64,000 nucleotides of DNA from Gottschalkiaceae bacterium SANA (GCA_036323355.1 AP028876.1:3410001-3474000); one strand, 5' to 3'; shown: positions 26,903 through 36,380, counted from the stretch's first letter. A program made the numbers and translations. Notes: generated by a model from the sequence alone, not told the origin.

Positions 26903-27550
26903 ATGACAATGCTTCAGGAAATCGAAAAGAACTTACTTAATATCAACGGCGTCTCAAATTGTCGTGTCATCGGAGATGATCAGACAATAGATGAGATTCA
27001 TATCATCAACCAAACGCCAAGATCTCCAAAACAAATTGCAAGAGATGTTGAGAGTTACATAAAAACGGCTTACAAGATCAATTTAAATCACAAAAAGATC
27101 AGTATAGTCAATCTTGATATTCCTGTAAATTCCGAGGATGAAAATGATGCCTTTGAATTTGGAAAAAGGATTTCATTTGAAAACCTATCCATTACGCAAG
27201 GACATCGCCAAGCCGTGATTCAACTCGAACTAGGCTTTGACGGAAAACTGTTCAAGCGACAAGAAACAGCTATCAATATCCCCGACCTTCGCTACAACGA
27301 AGTCGGCAAGCTCACTTTGGGGCTTGCGCAGGAAATCTGCGAGGAACAACTCATTTTTGCCTTAAATTCAATCCGGATCGATCAAATTGCAGGGAACGAT
27401 ATTGTTCTTGCTCTGGTTACGATCATTTCCAATGGGGAGGCCCGATTAAACGTAGGAAGCGCAATTATACGAGACGATATTCACTCAGCAATTGTAAAAG
27501 CTGTGTTAGATTCGATAAATCGTATTGTTTCCTTCGTCAAAATCAATTAA
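26903..27550 (+). CDS. Conserved-looking protein of unknown function (215 aa)
   Basis: 215 residues, soluble, no signal peptide and no membrane helix. Start at the ATG at 26903 behind GAGAGGAG. The N-terminal half (INGVSNCRVIGDD, DEIHIIN, SPKQIARDVESYIKTAY, HKKISIVNLD) has the look of a small alpha/beta domain, and the second half (about 95-215) has several beta-like strands with IRIDQIAGNDIVLALVTI. I recall similar N-terminal patterns in hypothetical proteins of other Clostridia but can assign no function. It lies upstream of the small peptide gene and the HD-GYP gene on the same strand, with no obvious terminator before them, so it may be part of the same signalling unit. Confidence 0.75.
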   Translation: MTMLQEIEKNLLNINGVSNCRVIGDDQTIDEIHIINQTPRSPKQIARDVESYIKTAYKINLNHKKISIVNLDIPVNSEDENDAFEFGKRISFENLSITQGHRQAVIQLELGFDGKLFKRQETAINIPDLRYNEVGKLTLGLAQEICEEQLIFALNSIRIDQIAGNDIVLALVTIISNGEARLNVGSAIIRDDIHSAIVKAVLDSINRIVSFVKIN

Positions 27551-27585
27551 ACTAGTGATTAAGTCGATTGCACGTCAGAGCGGAG

Positions 27586-27647
27586 CGGATATAGCCTGTG
27601 TTAACTAGCGAAAAAACACAGAGTACCTTTATCAGGAGGCTATATCG
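27586..27647 (+). promoter_or_regulatory. Structured leader that sequesters the ribosome-binding site of a small peptide gene
   Basis: GATATAGCC (27588-27596) pairs perfectly with GGCTATATC (27638-27646), and inside it TGTGTT (27597-27602) pairs with AACACA (27615-27620). The AGGAGG site at 27634-27639 sits at the foot of the outer stem, which ends one base before the ATG. The layout suggests translational control by RNA folding. It matches no riboswitch class I can recognise. Confidence 0.6.
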
Positions 27648-27725
27648 ATGAAAAAAGTGATTTCTGTATTGACTACATTAGGAGCACTTATTCTAGCTGG
27701 TGGTTCACACATTGGCTGGCTATAA
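27648..27725 (+). CDS. Small hydrophobic peptide of 25 residues
   Basis: A 25-codon frame starting at 27648 with AGGAGG 8 bases upstream, ending TAA at 27723-27725. The product begins MKKVISVLTTLG, continues with a hydrophobic run LILAGG and ends SHIGWL. This is the shape of a signal-peptide-like or single-helix membrane peptide, such as a pheromone precursor, a leader or a small membrane-protein regulator. It has no Cys, so it is not a typical cyclic autoinducer. The structured leader and the position 90 bases before the HD-GYP gene argue that it is real. I do not recognise the family. Confidence 0.6.
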   Translation: MKKVISVLTTLGALILAGGSHIGWL

Positions 27726-27814
27726 GATGTCCTTAGTAATTTAAACGAACCGTTCTTGTAATATGAAAACACTATACTGACGTGCATCGGCCTTATTCAA
27801 CAAAGGAGTACCCT

Positions 27815-29095
27815 ATGAAGGCAAAAACCAAAATTTATCTTGCATTAATCTATATGCTTGGCGTATCTGCACTTTGGTTTATGTTCCAAGAGCTCGGTCC
27901 ACTGAGCGACACTCTTGACTGGGGTGCTATTTTTTATTTAATGATTCTTTCTCTTGTAACTGAATCTCTTCAGGTTGGTTACAAAGAAACCTCTATAAGC
28001 GTTGGTTTTTCTGTCAATCTTGCAGCTTTTTTACTTTTTGGTCCCTTTGTTGCTGCAGCTACCATTGCGTTTGGATTTTTCTTTAGAGTCACCAAAAAGG
28101 GTGAAGATACCGTTCATGTTTTCAATACACCGATATACAAAAATCTATTCAATGTCTGTAGCATGATTCTCTGTGTATTTTTAGCAAGTCGATTGGTTTT
28201 TCTTTTCTACGATTATTCGGTCTTCTATCATTATTCTGGATCCATAGACCTAATGGGGACTATTGTCCCAGGTGTAATCTATGCAATAGGGTTCTCTATT
28301 GCAAATTCCTTGCTGATTTCCATGCTGTTTGTTACCATGGTACCCAACAGCTTTATTCATTATTTTATCGAGAATATTAGTGTTACTTTAATCAGTTCTT
28401 TATCAATCGGACTTATTTCTGGCGTTTTATTATCAATTTTGTATGAAACCCTAGGTATACTTGGTTCTCTATTGTTCTTCTTACCTATTTTATATGCCCG
28501 CTACACCTTTAAACTTTATGTGGATATGAAAGATGCTTATCTGGTCACAATCAGCGCTTTAGCGAGCTCTATGGATGCCAAAGACCATTACACCCAGGGT
28601 CACTCGGAACGAGTTTCCCAATATGCAGAAGCCATCGCAAAAAAGATGAATCTTGGCTATGATGAAGTCGAAAATGTTCGTACCGCTGCCCTACTTCATG
28701 ATATCGGGAAAATTGGGGTACCGGACACGATTCTTAATAAACCTGGACGACTCAATGACGAAGAATACAAAATCTGTCAACGTCATGCAGAAATTGGTCA
28801 TTCCATTGTCCATGGCATCAGCTATTTAAAGAAAAGCGAAGAGATTATTCGCAGCCACCATGAACACTATAATGGAAAGGGCTATCCTGATGGACTAGCC
28901 GGAGATAACGTCGCATTGGAAACCTATATCGTGGCTTTAGCAGATGCCTACGATGCCATGTCGTCGGACCGCCCCTACCGAAATGCCTTGCCAGAGGAAA
29001 AAATTCTTTCTATTATTGCTAAAGAACGCGGTCAGCAATTTCACCCAGAAGTTGTGGATGTGTTCTTATCTTTAAAGAAGGATGGGATCTTCTGA
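27815..29095 (+). CDS. Membrane HD-GYP c-di-GMP phosphodiesterase
   Basis: About 426 residues from the ATG at 27815 with AAAGGAG upstream. Residues 1-230 hold about seven or eight hydrophobic helices, a MASE-like membrane sensor. The C-terminal domain is an intact HD-GYP: HSERVSQYAEAIAKKM, LLHDIGKIGVP, HAEIGHSIV, RSHHEHYNGKGYPDGL, ADAYDAMSSDRPYR. This domain hydrolyses c-di-GMP. Its stop overlaps the next start by one base, so it is coupled to the DUF5317 gene. The membrane part could sense the small peptide encoded just upstream, but that is speculation. Confidence 0.93.
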   Translation: MKAKTKIYLALIYMLGVSALWFMFQELGPLSDTLDWGAIFYLMILSLVTESLQVGYKETSISVGFSVNLAAFLLFGPFVAAATIAFGFFFRVTKKGEDTVHVFNTPIYKNLFNVCSMILCVFLASRLVFLFYDYSVFYHYSGSIDLMGTIVPGVIYAIGFSIANSLLISMLFVTMVPNSFIHYFIENISVTLISSLSIGLISGVLLSILYETLGILGSLLFFLPILYARYTFKLYVDMKDAYLVTISALASSMDAKDHYTQGHSERVSQYAEAIAKKMNLGYDEVENVRTAALLHDIGKIGVPDTILNKPGRLNDEEYKICQRHAEIGHSIVHGISYLKKSEEIIRSHHEHYNGKGYPDGLAGDNVALETYIVALADAYDAMSSDRPYRNALPEEKILSIIAKERGQQFHPEVVDVFLSLKKDGIF

Positions 29096-29670
29096 TGATG
29101 TATGAACTCTTGATTTACTCACTTATTCTAGGACTCGTCTTTGGCGGGTCTTTAAAAAAATTATGGAATATTGACTTAAAGGGATTTCCCTTTATCATGA
29201 TCTCTGTAGTCTCTCTGGCCGTCACCAATTGGATGAGGCGTTCAACCTACCTGCCTACAATCCTGAGTCTTTCTTTTATCGAACAAATTACCTCAGTCAT
29301 TTATTTTTTGGCTTTTTTCATTCTCTTGGTCTTTGTCTGGATCAATCGAAACGAAAAATCTCTTTTACTCGTTGGGATTGGAATTTTGTTAAATATGATC
29401 GTGATCTTTTCCAACGGAGCAAAGATGCCCGTAGAACCAGTACTCGCTCAAGCTTTTGGTCTACTTGATAAAATTTCCTATTTGGAAACCCATGGATTTT
29501 ACACCTTGGCCAATTCAAATACTCGGTTTTATTACCTGGCCGATGTGATTAAGAATCCCTTTCTAACCTCCTATATCGTAAGTTTAGGAGATTTCTTTAT
29601 CAGCGGCGGGCTCTTTATCTTTGTTATTCAAAAGATGCGACAGCCACAAAATGAATCTGTACAAAAATAA
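29095..29670 (+). CDS. DUF5317-family membrane protein
   Basis: 191 residues with about five hydrophobic helices and the family-like central motif LLNMIVIFSNGAKMPV followed by a loop with LETHGFYTLANSNTRFYYLADVI and a final helix. Function is unknown. Family members are often found directly beside HD-GYP or GGDEF genes in Clostridia, as here, where it is coupled to the HD-GYP gene by a one-base overlap. It may modulate the neighbouring membrane sensor. Confidence 0.75.
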   Translation: MMYELLIYSLILGLVFGGSLKKLWNIDLKGFPFIMISVVSLAVTNWMRRSTYLPTILSLSFIEQITSVIYFLAFFILLVFVWINRNEKSLLLVGIGILLNMIVIFSNGAKMPVEPVLAQAFGLLDKISYLETHGFYTLANSNTRFYYLADVIKNPFLTSYIVSLGDFFISGGLFIFVIQKMRQPQNESVQK

Positions 29671-29697
29671 ATCCTTTGCATTCGCAAAGGATTTTTA
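29669..29697. terminator. Terminator between DUF5317 gene and cinA (converging)
   Basis: AAATCCTTTGC pairs with GCAAAGGATTT around an ATTC loop, with a T-run on the plus strand and an A-rich stretch on the other side. It starts at the DUF5317 stop codon and can also serve cinA. Confidence 0.85.
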
Positions 29698-29722
29698 CTT
29701 GCTCAACTATATTTTCACTCTT

Positions 29723-30955
29723 TTAGGCCTGAATCTCTAAGCGTAACCAATTTAAAGCTGTACGGACTGCGCGGAAACGAACTCGAGCACGGTCACCAGA
29801 AAGAACGAGGCGGCGTGTCTTAACCTCACCATCGATATAAAGTCCCAAGCAGACCGTTCCAACAGGCGTCTTTTCCGTCCCACCGCTTGGTCCAGCAAGG
29901 CCGGTTGTAGAGAGAGCAACTGTTGTTTTCGCCTTGTCAGCCGCTCCCCGTGCCATTGCTGCAGCAACCTCTTCACTAACCACACCTTTTTCCTTAATCA
30001 GTTCCATGGGGACCCCCAAGGTTTCGCTTTTCGCCTCTTCCGAATAGGTAATAAATCCCTGTTGAAACACCTCAGAAGCACCCGCCACATCAATCAAAGC
30101 CGATGCCAGCATACCTCCCGTCAAGGATTCTGATACCGCAATCGTTTTTTTCTTTTCAGTCAACAATCGAATGACTTGCTGCTCTAAATTCTCATTGTTG
30201 TCTGAGTAAATATACTGCCCTAGACGATCCCGAAAAACAGCTTCCACAGGTGCCATAATTGCCTCAACAGCTTCCTGAGTCTTTGCCTTGCCCGTCAACC
30301 GAAAGGTCACTTGTCCACCCCCCGCATAAGATGCCAGAACAGGATTTTGACTTTCTGTAATCAAATCCATCACCCGGTCTTCAGCAGAAGATTCTCCAAT
30401 TCCCATCAAATGGAATTTACGCACAGCAATTACTTCTGTTCGCTTTCTTTCAATCAAGGGTGTCAAGTGACGGCGGAAAATATCTCTCATCTCCCTTGGT
30501 GGGCCAGGCAACAAGAAAATCCAGCATCCATCAACTTCCACCCCACAAGCGGGAGCCGTTCCACGATGATTATCAAAAATCTGTGCCCCCATAGGAAAGT
30601 AAGCCTGTCTCAGATTATTTGGCGTCATTTCACGACCAATATGCTCAAAAAACAAGCGAATCCGCTCTTCACTATTTGAATCCAAAACCATTTTACGATC
30701 AACAACTTCCGCTAAGATCTCCTTACTCAAATCATCCTGCGTCGGTCCTAATCCTCCGGTTACAAAAATCCAATCAGCCCGTGTAAGAGAACGCGCATAC
30801 GCATCCTTCATATCTTCCGCTTCATCGCCAATTACCGTATGATACCGTACAGTTACACCCAATTCCTGCAATTGCTTGGATAGCCATGCCGCGTTGGTGT
30901 TTACAATATCACCGTACAACAATTCACTTCCAATGTTGATAATTTCCGCTATCAT
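29723..30955 (-). CDS. cinA: Competence/damage-inducible protein CinA (NMN deamidase type)
   Basis: 410 residues with both usual domains: an N-terminal molybdopterin-binding-like domain (IINIGSELLYGDIVNTN, FVTGGLGPTQDD) and a C-terminal CinA domain (SESLTGGMLASALIDVAGAS, YSEEAKSETLGV, GPSGGTEKTPVGTV). The C-domain deamidates nicotinamide mononucleotide in relatives and the N-domain acts on pyrophosphate bonds such as ADP-ribose. It follows proC by 9 bases, probably in one transcript. Confidence 0.95.
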   Translation of the reverse strand: MIAEIINIGSELLYGDIVNTNAAWLSKQLQELGVTVRYHTVIGDEAEDMKDAYARSLTRADWIFVTGGLGPTQDDLSKEILAEVVDRKMVLDSNSEERIRLFFEHIGREMTPNNLRQAYFPMGAQIFDNHRGTAPACGVEVDGCWIFLLPGPPREMRDIFRRHLTPLIERKRTEVIAVRKFHLMGIGESSAEDRVMDLITESQNPVLASYAGGGQVTFRLTGKAKTQEAVEAIMAPVEAVFRDRLGQYIYSDNNENLEQQVIRLLTEKKKTIAVSESLTGGMLASALIDVAGASEVFQQGFITYSEEAKSETLGVPMELIKEKGVVSEEVAAAMARGAADKAKTTVALSTTGLAGPSGGTEKTPVGTVCLGLYIDGEVKTRRLVLSGDRARVRFRAVRTALNWLRLEIQA

Positions 30956-30964
30956 AATATCCCC

Positions 30965-31771
30965 CTATGATGATTGCGTCATCTCTTTTGTTTTCTTTGT
31001 GCAAGCTTTCATCGCCTCTTGTACAGAAGAACGGAATTGGTTTTTCTCCAGAGTCAGAACCGCTTCAATGGTCGTTCCGCCAGGTGTACAAACTCGATCT
31101 TTTAGTTCCTCTGGGTGAATTCCCGTATCCAAAACCATTTTCGCTGCACCCAATACCGTTTGCGCAGCCATTTCTTTCGCTATTTGACGTGGCAAGCCAT
31201 CTAAAACGCCTGCATCCGCCATGGCTTCAATCAGCATAAATACATAGGCTGGCGCTGAACCTGAAATTGCTGGAACCACATCCATCTTTGACTCTGGCAA
31301 TTCAAAAACCTTGCCAAAGCTCTCAAGCAATTGAATGGTTCCCTGGTACAAGTCATCCGATACCTCTTGACTGCGACAAACGGCTGTTACTCCCGTCTTA
31401 ACTAGGGCAGGCGTATTCGGCATGGTTCGGATCACCGGCTGAGGCCGTCCCAATTGTACTTGCATTTTTTCGATACTGATACCCGCTGCAATCGTCACAA
31501 CCACAGTTGCCACTGGAAGCACTTTCTGAATCTCCTTGGCAACCACTTCATACAAATACGGTTTTACTGCCAAGACCAGAATCTCTGCAAATGCCGCAAC
31601 CTCACGATTATCTTGGGTAATTTGAATCCCATGCGCATTTTGTACTGCAATCAAATTTTCCTTGCTTGGATTGCTGACCATCACATTCTCGCGAGCAAAC
31701 TTGCCCGAATCCATAATTCCAGCGATCATCGCCGTCGCCATATTCCCACAACCAATAAATCCAATTTTCAT
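30965..31771 (-). CDS. proC: Pyrroline-5-carboxylate reductase
   Basis: 268 residues, normal length. The N-terminal NADP-binding start KIGFIGCGNMATAMI and the C-terminal family motif region from SAPAYVFMLIEAMADAG to the signature TPGGTTIEAVLTLE are clear. It performs the last step of proline synthesis. The earlier genes proB and proA lie at 44.6-46.7 kb in this window. It heads a short run with cinA. Confidence 0.96.
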   Translation of the reverse strand: MKIGFIGCGNMATAMIAGIMDSGKFARENVMVSNPSKENLIAVQNAHGIQITQDNREVAAFAEILVLAVKPYLYEVVAKEIQKVLPVATVVVTIAAGISIEKMQVQLGRPQPVIRTMPNTPALVKTGVTAVCRSQEVSDDLYQGTIQLLESFGKVFELPESKMDVVPAISGSAPAYVFMLIEAMADAGVLDGLPRQIAKEMAAQTVLGAAKMVLDTGIHPEELKDRVCTPGGTTIEAVLTLEKNQFRSSVQEAMKACTKKTKEMTQSS

Positions 31772-31814
31772 TCTACCACCAACCCTTCTTCTCCTATTAT
31801 ATAGAAAATTTAGA

Positions 31815-31846
31815 GAAAAAGAAATCCGCGACTTCCGCCGCGGATC
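31815..31846 (-). terminator. Intrinsic terminator of cstA
   Basis: ATCCGCG (31824-31830) pairs with CGCGGAT (31839-31845), followed on the minus strand by TTCTTTTTCTC. It lies about 20 bases past the cstA stop. Confidence 0.8.
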
Positions 31847-31865
31847 TTGTCAAGGGATCGTTTTA

Positions 31866-33560
31866 TTAAGCCACTTTTTTACCTGATAGTTTTTTCGCTT
31901 GGTAATCTTTTACCGCTTTATACGATTCAATGATCATCCAAACTTCCAAAACCAAAATTACAATGTTTATGATAAATAACAAGTAATTTGAAGTATTAAA
32001 ATATGCAATCAAGTTATTCACCATGCCCCACGCCGTCATAACCATCATAAAGATCATTGGAATTCCGGTGTAGATAACTGGCTTGTCTCTCTTTGCAAGA
32101 TAAACCGTGATCACCATCAAAGACAAGGCCGCCAATAATTGATTGGCTGCACCAAATAATGGCCATAAAATCATAGCTCCCGCACCGCCATCTCTTGCCA
32201 TTGCCAATGCCAGTGCCGACAATACAGCAAATCCTGTTGCAGCATATTTACCTTGCAATGGTTTGATTTTTAAATCCTCAGCAATTTCCGCAACGACATA
32301 TCGTTGAATCCGTGTTGCCGTATCGAGAGTTGTTGCGGCAAAAGATACAACAAACACAGCAAGGATTGTTTTTGCAAAAGAAACAGAAATGCCAAGACCG
32401 GTCAAGAAGCTAGCACCACCATCAATAAAGGCACCCAATTTCGCGCCTAAACCCGATGCACTTGCCCAATCGGCATAACGTGCAGTCCATGCTGCCGCAT
32501 CACCCAATCCAGCTGTACATGCAACAATAACAAGAATTGCCAAAGCACCTTCCAGCAACATAGAACCATATCCGATAAACATTGCATCTTCTTCTTTATC
32601 CAATTGCTTGGAAGATGTGCCTGATGAAACCAAGCTATGGAATCCTGAAATCGCGCCGCACGCGATTGTAATAAATAATAATGGAACCATGGATCCTGGC
32701 GCACCTGGAACATTGGTACGAATAGCAGGAGCCACGATCTCAGGTCGAACAACAACCAAACCAAGAATCAACAAACCCATTGCAATCAATAACTCATGGG
32801 AGTTCATATAATCACGTGGCTGTAGAAGCTGTTGAACCGGTAAAACAGAAGCAACAAATGCATAAATGAATAAAACGCTTAACCAGAACAGAATAGGTGT
32901 CATACCCATGATTGTTTCTGGAGATTGGAAATTAAAGAATGTTGCACCCATCCAAATCGTAACATACATCAAAATAATTGCCACGATGGATAGAGGTCCA
33001 ACTTTCATCCCCTTCTTATAAACTAAGTAACCCAGTACCATAGCAATAGGAATCTCCATCCAAACTGGGAAGACAGAGGCTGGATACATAATAAAAAGTT
33101 TGCCTATAATCATTGCAAAGATCGCAATTACAATTAAGAGCAAGAAAAAGATAACGGCTAAAAATAAGTTCTTCGAAGTAGGTCCAACGATGTCCTTTGT
33201 AACCTCGCCCATGGATTTTCCTTCATTTCTTTCGGAAATAACCAATGAGCCGAAATCATGTACAGCACCCATAAAAATCGATCCCAGAACTACCCAGATG
33301 ACAGCAGGAACCCATCCCCAGATTACCCCGATAGCAGGTCCGACTATTGGTCCGGTTCCCGCAATCGATGTGTAGTGGTGACCAAAAAGAATACTTTTCT
33401 TGGTTGGTACATAATCTACACCATCTTCCATAGTGTGAGCAGGTGTAAGTTTCTTGTTTGACCCTAATTCAAACAACTTTTTACCTACAAATTTACCATA
33501 GGTATTATAAGCAAGAATAAAGGCCGCATAGCAGAAAATAGCAAGTACTAATGCATTCAT
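31866..33560 (-). CDS. cstA: Carbon starvation protein A (CstA-type pyruvate/peptide transporter)
   Basis: 564 residues with about 15 hydrophobic helices. Family marks: the start in a helix with YNTYGKFVGKKLFEL, DYVPTKKSILFGHHYTSIAGTGPIVGPA, VHDFGSLVISERNEGKS, and GAISGFHSLVSSGTSSKQL. Members import pyruvate or peptides. This shorter form is common in Firmicutes. It is monocistronic, with a promoter to the right and a terminator to the left. Confidence 0.93.
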   Translation of the reverse strand: MNALVLAIFCYAAFILAYNTYGKFVGKKLFELGSNKKLTPAHTMEDGVDYVPTKKSILFGHHYTSIAGTGPIVGPAIGVIWGWVPAVIWVVLGSIFMGAVHDFGSLVISERNEGKSMGEVTKDIVGPTSKNLFLAVIFFLLLIVIAIFAMIIGKLFIMYPASVFPVWMEIPIAMVLGYLVYKKGMKVGPLSIVAIILMYVTIWMGATFFNFQSPETIMGMTPILFWLSVLFIYAFVASVLPVQQLLQPRDYMNSHELLIAMGLLILGLVVVRPEIVAPAIRTNVPGAPGSMVPLLFITIACGAISGFHSLVSSGTSSKQLDKEEDAMFIGYGSMLLEGALAILVIVACTAGLGDAAAWTARYADWASASGLGAKLGAFIDGGASFLTGLGISVSFAKTILAVFVVSFAATTLDTATRIQRYVVAEIAEDLKIKPLQGKYAATGFAVLSALALAMARDGGAGAMILWPLFGAANQLLAALSLMVITVYLAKRDKPVIYTGIPMIFMMVMTAWGMVNNLIAYFNTSNYLLFIINIVILVLEVWMIIESYKAVKDYQAKKLSGKKVA

Positions 33561-33936
33561 GAAAACCCTTCTTTCCTTTAAGAATTTTCGCCCGTCTCCG
33601 GACTTTTTAGTGAATAACCCCTTGACGACTTCATTATAGTCCTAAATATTTGATTTGAAAAGTGTAAATTTATACATTTTTCAGACTTTATCATTATGTT
33701 TATTCTCACTCTTATAATGTAATCATATGTTTATCTAACTGTGAGCTGTAATATATAATCTGCGATAATATTCAATATATTCTTTGAATACACTAAATTA
33801 TTCCTTGTTTTATCCTATTCTTTTTTTCCAGCGACTTTGTATATTCTTTCTTTAACGCTTCTTTATGCAAAAAAAGGAGAAGTTGATTATCAGAATCAAC
33901 TTCTCCTTTTTCTCAATATCCATTTTTTAATTTTCC
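33561..33936. promoter_or_regulatory. Intergenic region holding the cstA promoter and the terminator of the next gene
   Basis: On the minus strand TTTTCA (33656-33661) and TATAAT (33633-33638) with a 17-base spacer form the likely cstA promoter, about 70 bases before the start codon. The stretch 33662-33868 is very AT-rich and shows no frame or structure that I can support. A terminator closes the right end. Confidence 0.55.
33871..33912. terminator. Strong terminator after the GGDEF-EAL gene (works both ways)
   Basis: An 18-base perfect inverted repeat, AAAAAGGAGAAGTTGATT, with a 5-base loop and T-runs on both strands. It ends 24 bases before the stop codon of the 33937 gene on the minus strand. 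Confidence 0.9.
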
Positions 33937-36249
33937 CTATTCAGACCCCGTTTTTTCACTTTCCAAAGGGTCTGACACATACAGTCGGTCCAACATTTTT
34001 TCCAACCCTTTTCTGGAAAGAGGCTTGCCGAACAAGTAACCCTGAACAATATCGCATCCACGATCTTCCAAATAATGCATCTGACTGTAGGTTTCTACCC
34101 CCTCAGCAATCAGTTCAAGACCCAATTTTTGAACCAGGTCAATAATCGTATTCAAAATGGATGATTCTTTTTCACCTTCATCAATTTTATCAATAAATGA
34201 CTTGTCGATTTTTAAGGTATCAAAATCCAATTCTTTCAAATAGTTCAACGATGAATAACCGGTACCAAAGTCATCAAGTGCAATCTTAATTCCACGGTTT
34301 CGCAATCCCTGCAACAACTGCAAGACATAGGACTTCGATTCGATTAGTATTCCTTCTGTAATTTCCAATTCCAACAATTTTGAATCCATTCCTGAAATTT
34401 CGAGGGCACGATCCACAATTTCAACAAAGTTTTTTTGTTTCAATTGAATTGGAGAAACATTCACAGATATAATCATATCACGCCCAAAGTGCTTGCACCA
34501 TTTCACATTCTGTATACAGGCTTCTACCAATATCCATTCTCCTATGGCGTGAATCATACCGGTTTCTTCTGCGACCGGAATAAATTCAGTCGTTGAAATC
34601 ATCCCTACATCATCGTTAATCCAACGCAACAGAACCTCATTTCCACGAAGGCTTCGATTATCCAAAAAATATTGCGGCTGGAAATAAAGGGCCAACTCTT
34701 TTTTGGCCATAGCTTCTCGTAAACGTTTTTCCAACTCCATGCGATGCACCACTTCATCCTTCATGGACTTATCATAGAATTGATAGTTATTTCGTCCCAA
34801 CTCTTTGGCTCGATACATGGCGGTATCTGCATTTCGAAGTAAATCCTCAACACTATTCCCGTCATCTGGGAAGAAAGCAATCCCCGAGCTGATACTTAAG
34901 TAAAGCAGCCGATCCTTGATTTTCATCGGCTCTTCAAGACTATGTTCTAAACGATGAATCACTTCCACCACTTCATTCTTCTGACGAACATCCCGGATAA
35001 TAATAATAAATTCATCGCCACCAAGACGGCCAACAACATCATATTTACGTAAGCAATCCGAAAATCTTCGACTCGCTTCAATCAAAATTTCATCTCCAAA
35101 AAAATGTCCAAACGTATCGTTATAATTTTTAAAATTATCGATGTCAATAAAGACGATAGAGGTTCGCAATTCCCGTTGCCGCGAATAATACAAGGCTTGA
35201 TCCAATTTACTAATCACCGATGCGCGATTGGGCAGTCCCGTCAAATCATCGAAATAAGCGATCTTTCGAATGGTTTGCTCCTGCTCTCTTAAACTCGTTA
35301 CATCATTCCAGGTAATGGTAACCCCGGTAGGACTTGAATCTGCATTAAAAAATGGAACCGCTACAATATTGAAGATTTTCGTCTTGTCAACTCGAATTTG
35401 AATCTCACGCTCTCTAAAAATCGGCTTTTGCTTTTTCAATGCATCTGCAATAATTCTTCGTATTTCCATTTGATCACGTTCACCGCTAAGTACTTCATAG
35501 ATCTGAAAATGATCTCGTTCTGATTTTCCATCTGCAAGAACTTGATAAAATTTTCGATTCGCCATTAACACTTCCCCTGAAGCGCTACAATTAAAAATAA
35601 TATCTTGTGAGTTATCCACCAATACCTGGTACCGCTCCACACTGTCGTTTAGTTTATTCTCTACATAATCACGCGACAATTCATGCTCAAAAAATGAAAA
35701 AGCCATCATAGACATAACCGCAATACCCACACATTCTGGCAAAATCAATGTCCAAGCAGAAACGCCACCGACGTTTAAGCTTGGCTCGACCATAAACTCT
35801 GCAAAATGCAGCGCCGCCAATAATACAGCCACACTCACTTGATGAGACAATTCAATTTTTGGCTTCTTCTTAAAAATCAAAAATAGTTCTATGAATAAAA
35901 ATGGAATCGCCAAGATAACAATTTCAACTTGAAAATTTGGCGCATCAATTAAAATTAAATTCGTACATGCCATCAAGAAAGTGACAAGACCTGCCGCTCG
36001 ACCCCCGTATAGAAGTGCAACCGCCACCAGAATCATCTGTGAAGGAACCAGATTTTCGACACCCAAGTATAAAGGCAAGAAATAAATCAAGATCCCAAGA
36101 GCGCCTAGAATTCCACCCAAAATCAAAGCACGCCAAAGAGAAGAGCGTTTAATGATCTTTGGATAAATTTGTCCAAAGAGAAAGGCTCCAGTAATAAACA
36201 AGGCGATGTTTAGGGTAAGATCAAAGACAAATTCTGAATATTGGTTCAT
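33937..36249 (-). CDS. Membrane GGDEF-EAL protein with PAS domain
   Basis: About 770 residues from the ATG at 36249, which has AGGAGGATGG upstream. Residues 1-190 contain about six hydrophobic helices resembling a MASE or LytS-type membrane sensor. A PAS domain follows (about 210-330), then GGDEF with intact RLGGDEF near residue 411 and an EAL-type domain near 538 whose signature reads EVLLRW, a common active variant, with DDFGTGYSSL intact. It may make or break c-di-GMP; the EVL form keeps the metal-binding Glu. It is transcribed alone, bounded by terminators. Confidence 0.92.
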   Translation of the reverse strand: MNQYSEFVFDLTLNIALFITGAFLFGQIYPKIIKRSSLWRALILGGILGALGILIYFLPLYLGVENLVPSQMILVAVALLYGGRAAGLVTFLMACTNLILIDAPNFQVEIVILAIPFLFIELFLIFKKKPKIELSHQVSVAVLLAALHFAEFMVEPSLNVGGVSAWTLILPECVGIAVMSMMAFSFFEHELSRDYVENKLNDSVERYQVLVDNSQDIIFNCSASGEVLMANRKFYQVLADGKSERDHFQIYEVLSGERDQMEIRRIIADALKKQKPIFREREIQIRVDKTKIFNIVAVPFFNADSSPTGVTITWNDVTSLREQEQTIRKIAYFDDLTGLPNRASVISKLDQALYYSRQRELRTSIVFIDIDNFKNYNDTFGHFFGDEILIEASRRFSDCLRKYDVVGRLGGDEFIIIIRDVRQKNEVVEVIHRLEHSLEEPMKIKDRLLYLSISSGIAFFPDDGNSVEDLLRNADTAMYRAKELGRNNYQFYDKSMKDEVVHRMELEKRLREAMAKKELALYFQPQYFLDNRSLRGNEVLLRWINDDVGMISTTEFIPVAEETGMIHAIGEWILVEACIQNVKWCKHFGRDMIISVNVSPIQLKQKNFVEIVDRALEISGMDSKLLELEITEGILIESKSYVLQLLQGLRNRGIKIALDDFGTGYSSLNYLKELDFDTLKIDKSFIDKIDEGEKESSILNTIIDLVQKLGLELIAEGVETYSQMHYLEDRGCDIVQGYLFGKPLSRKGLEKMLDRLYVSDPLESEKTGSE

Positions 36250-36344
36250 TCCCATCCTCCTGATCATGCACTTTCTATGTAGGTATATATTTTAAGTATA
36301 CCATGTATCATAAACTTCTATCACTGATTATTTTTTTAAATAAA

Positions 36345-36368
36345 AAAAACGGTGAAATTCACCGTTTT
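36345..36368 (-). terminator. Terminator of the isc operon
   Basis: AAAACGGTGAA pairs with TTCACCGTTTT, with a T-run on the minus strand. It lies 12 bases past the iscU stop. Confidence 0.85.
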
Positions 36369-36380
36369 TCCAAACTTCCT

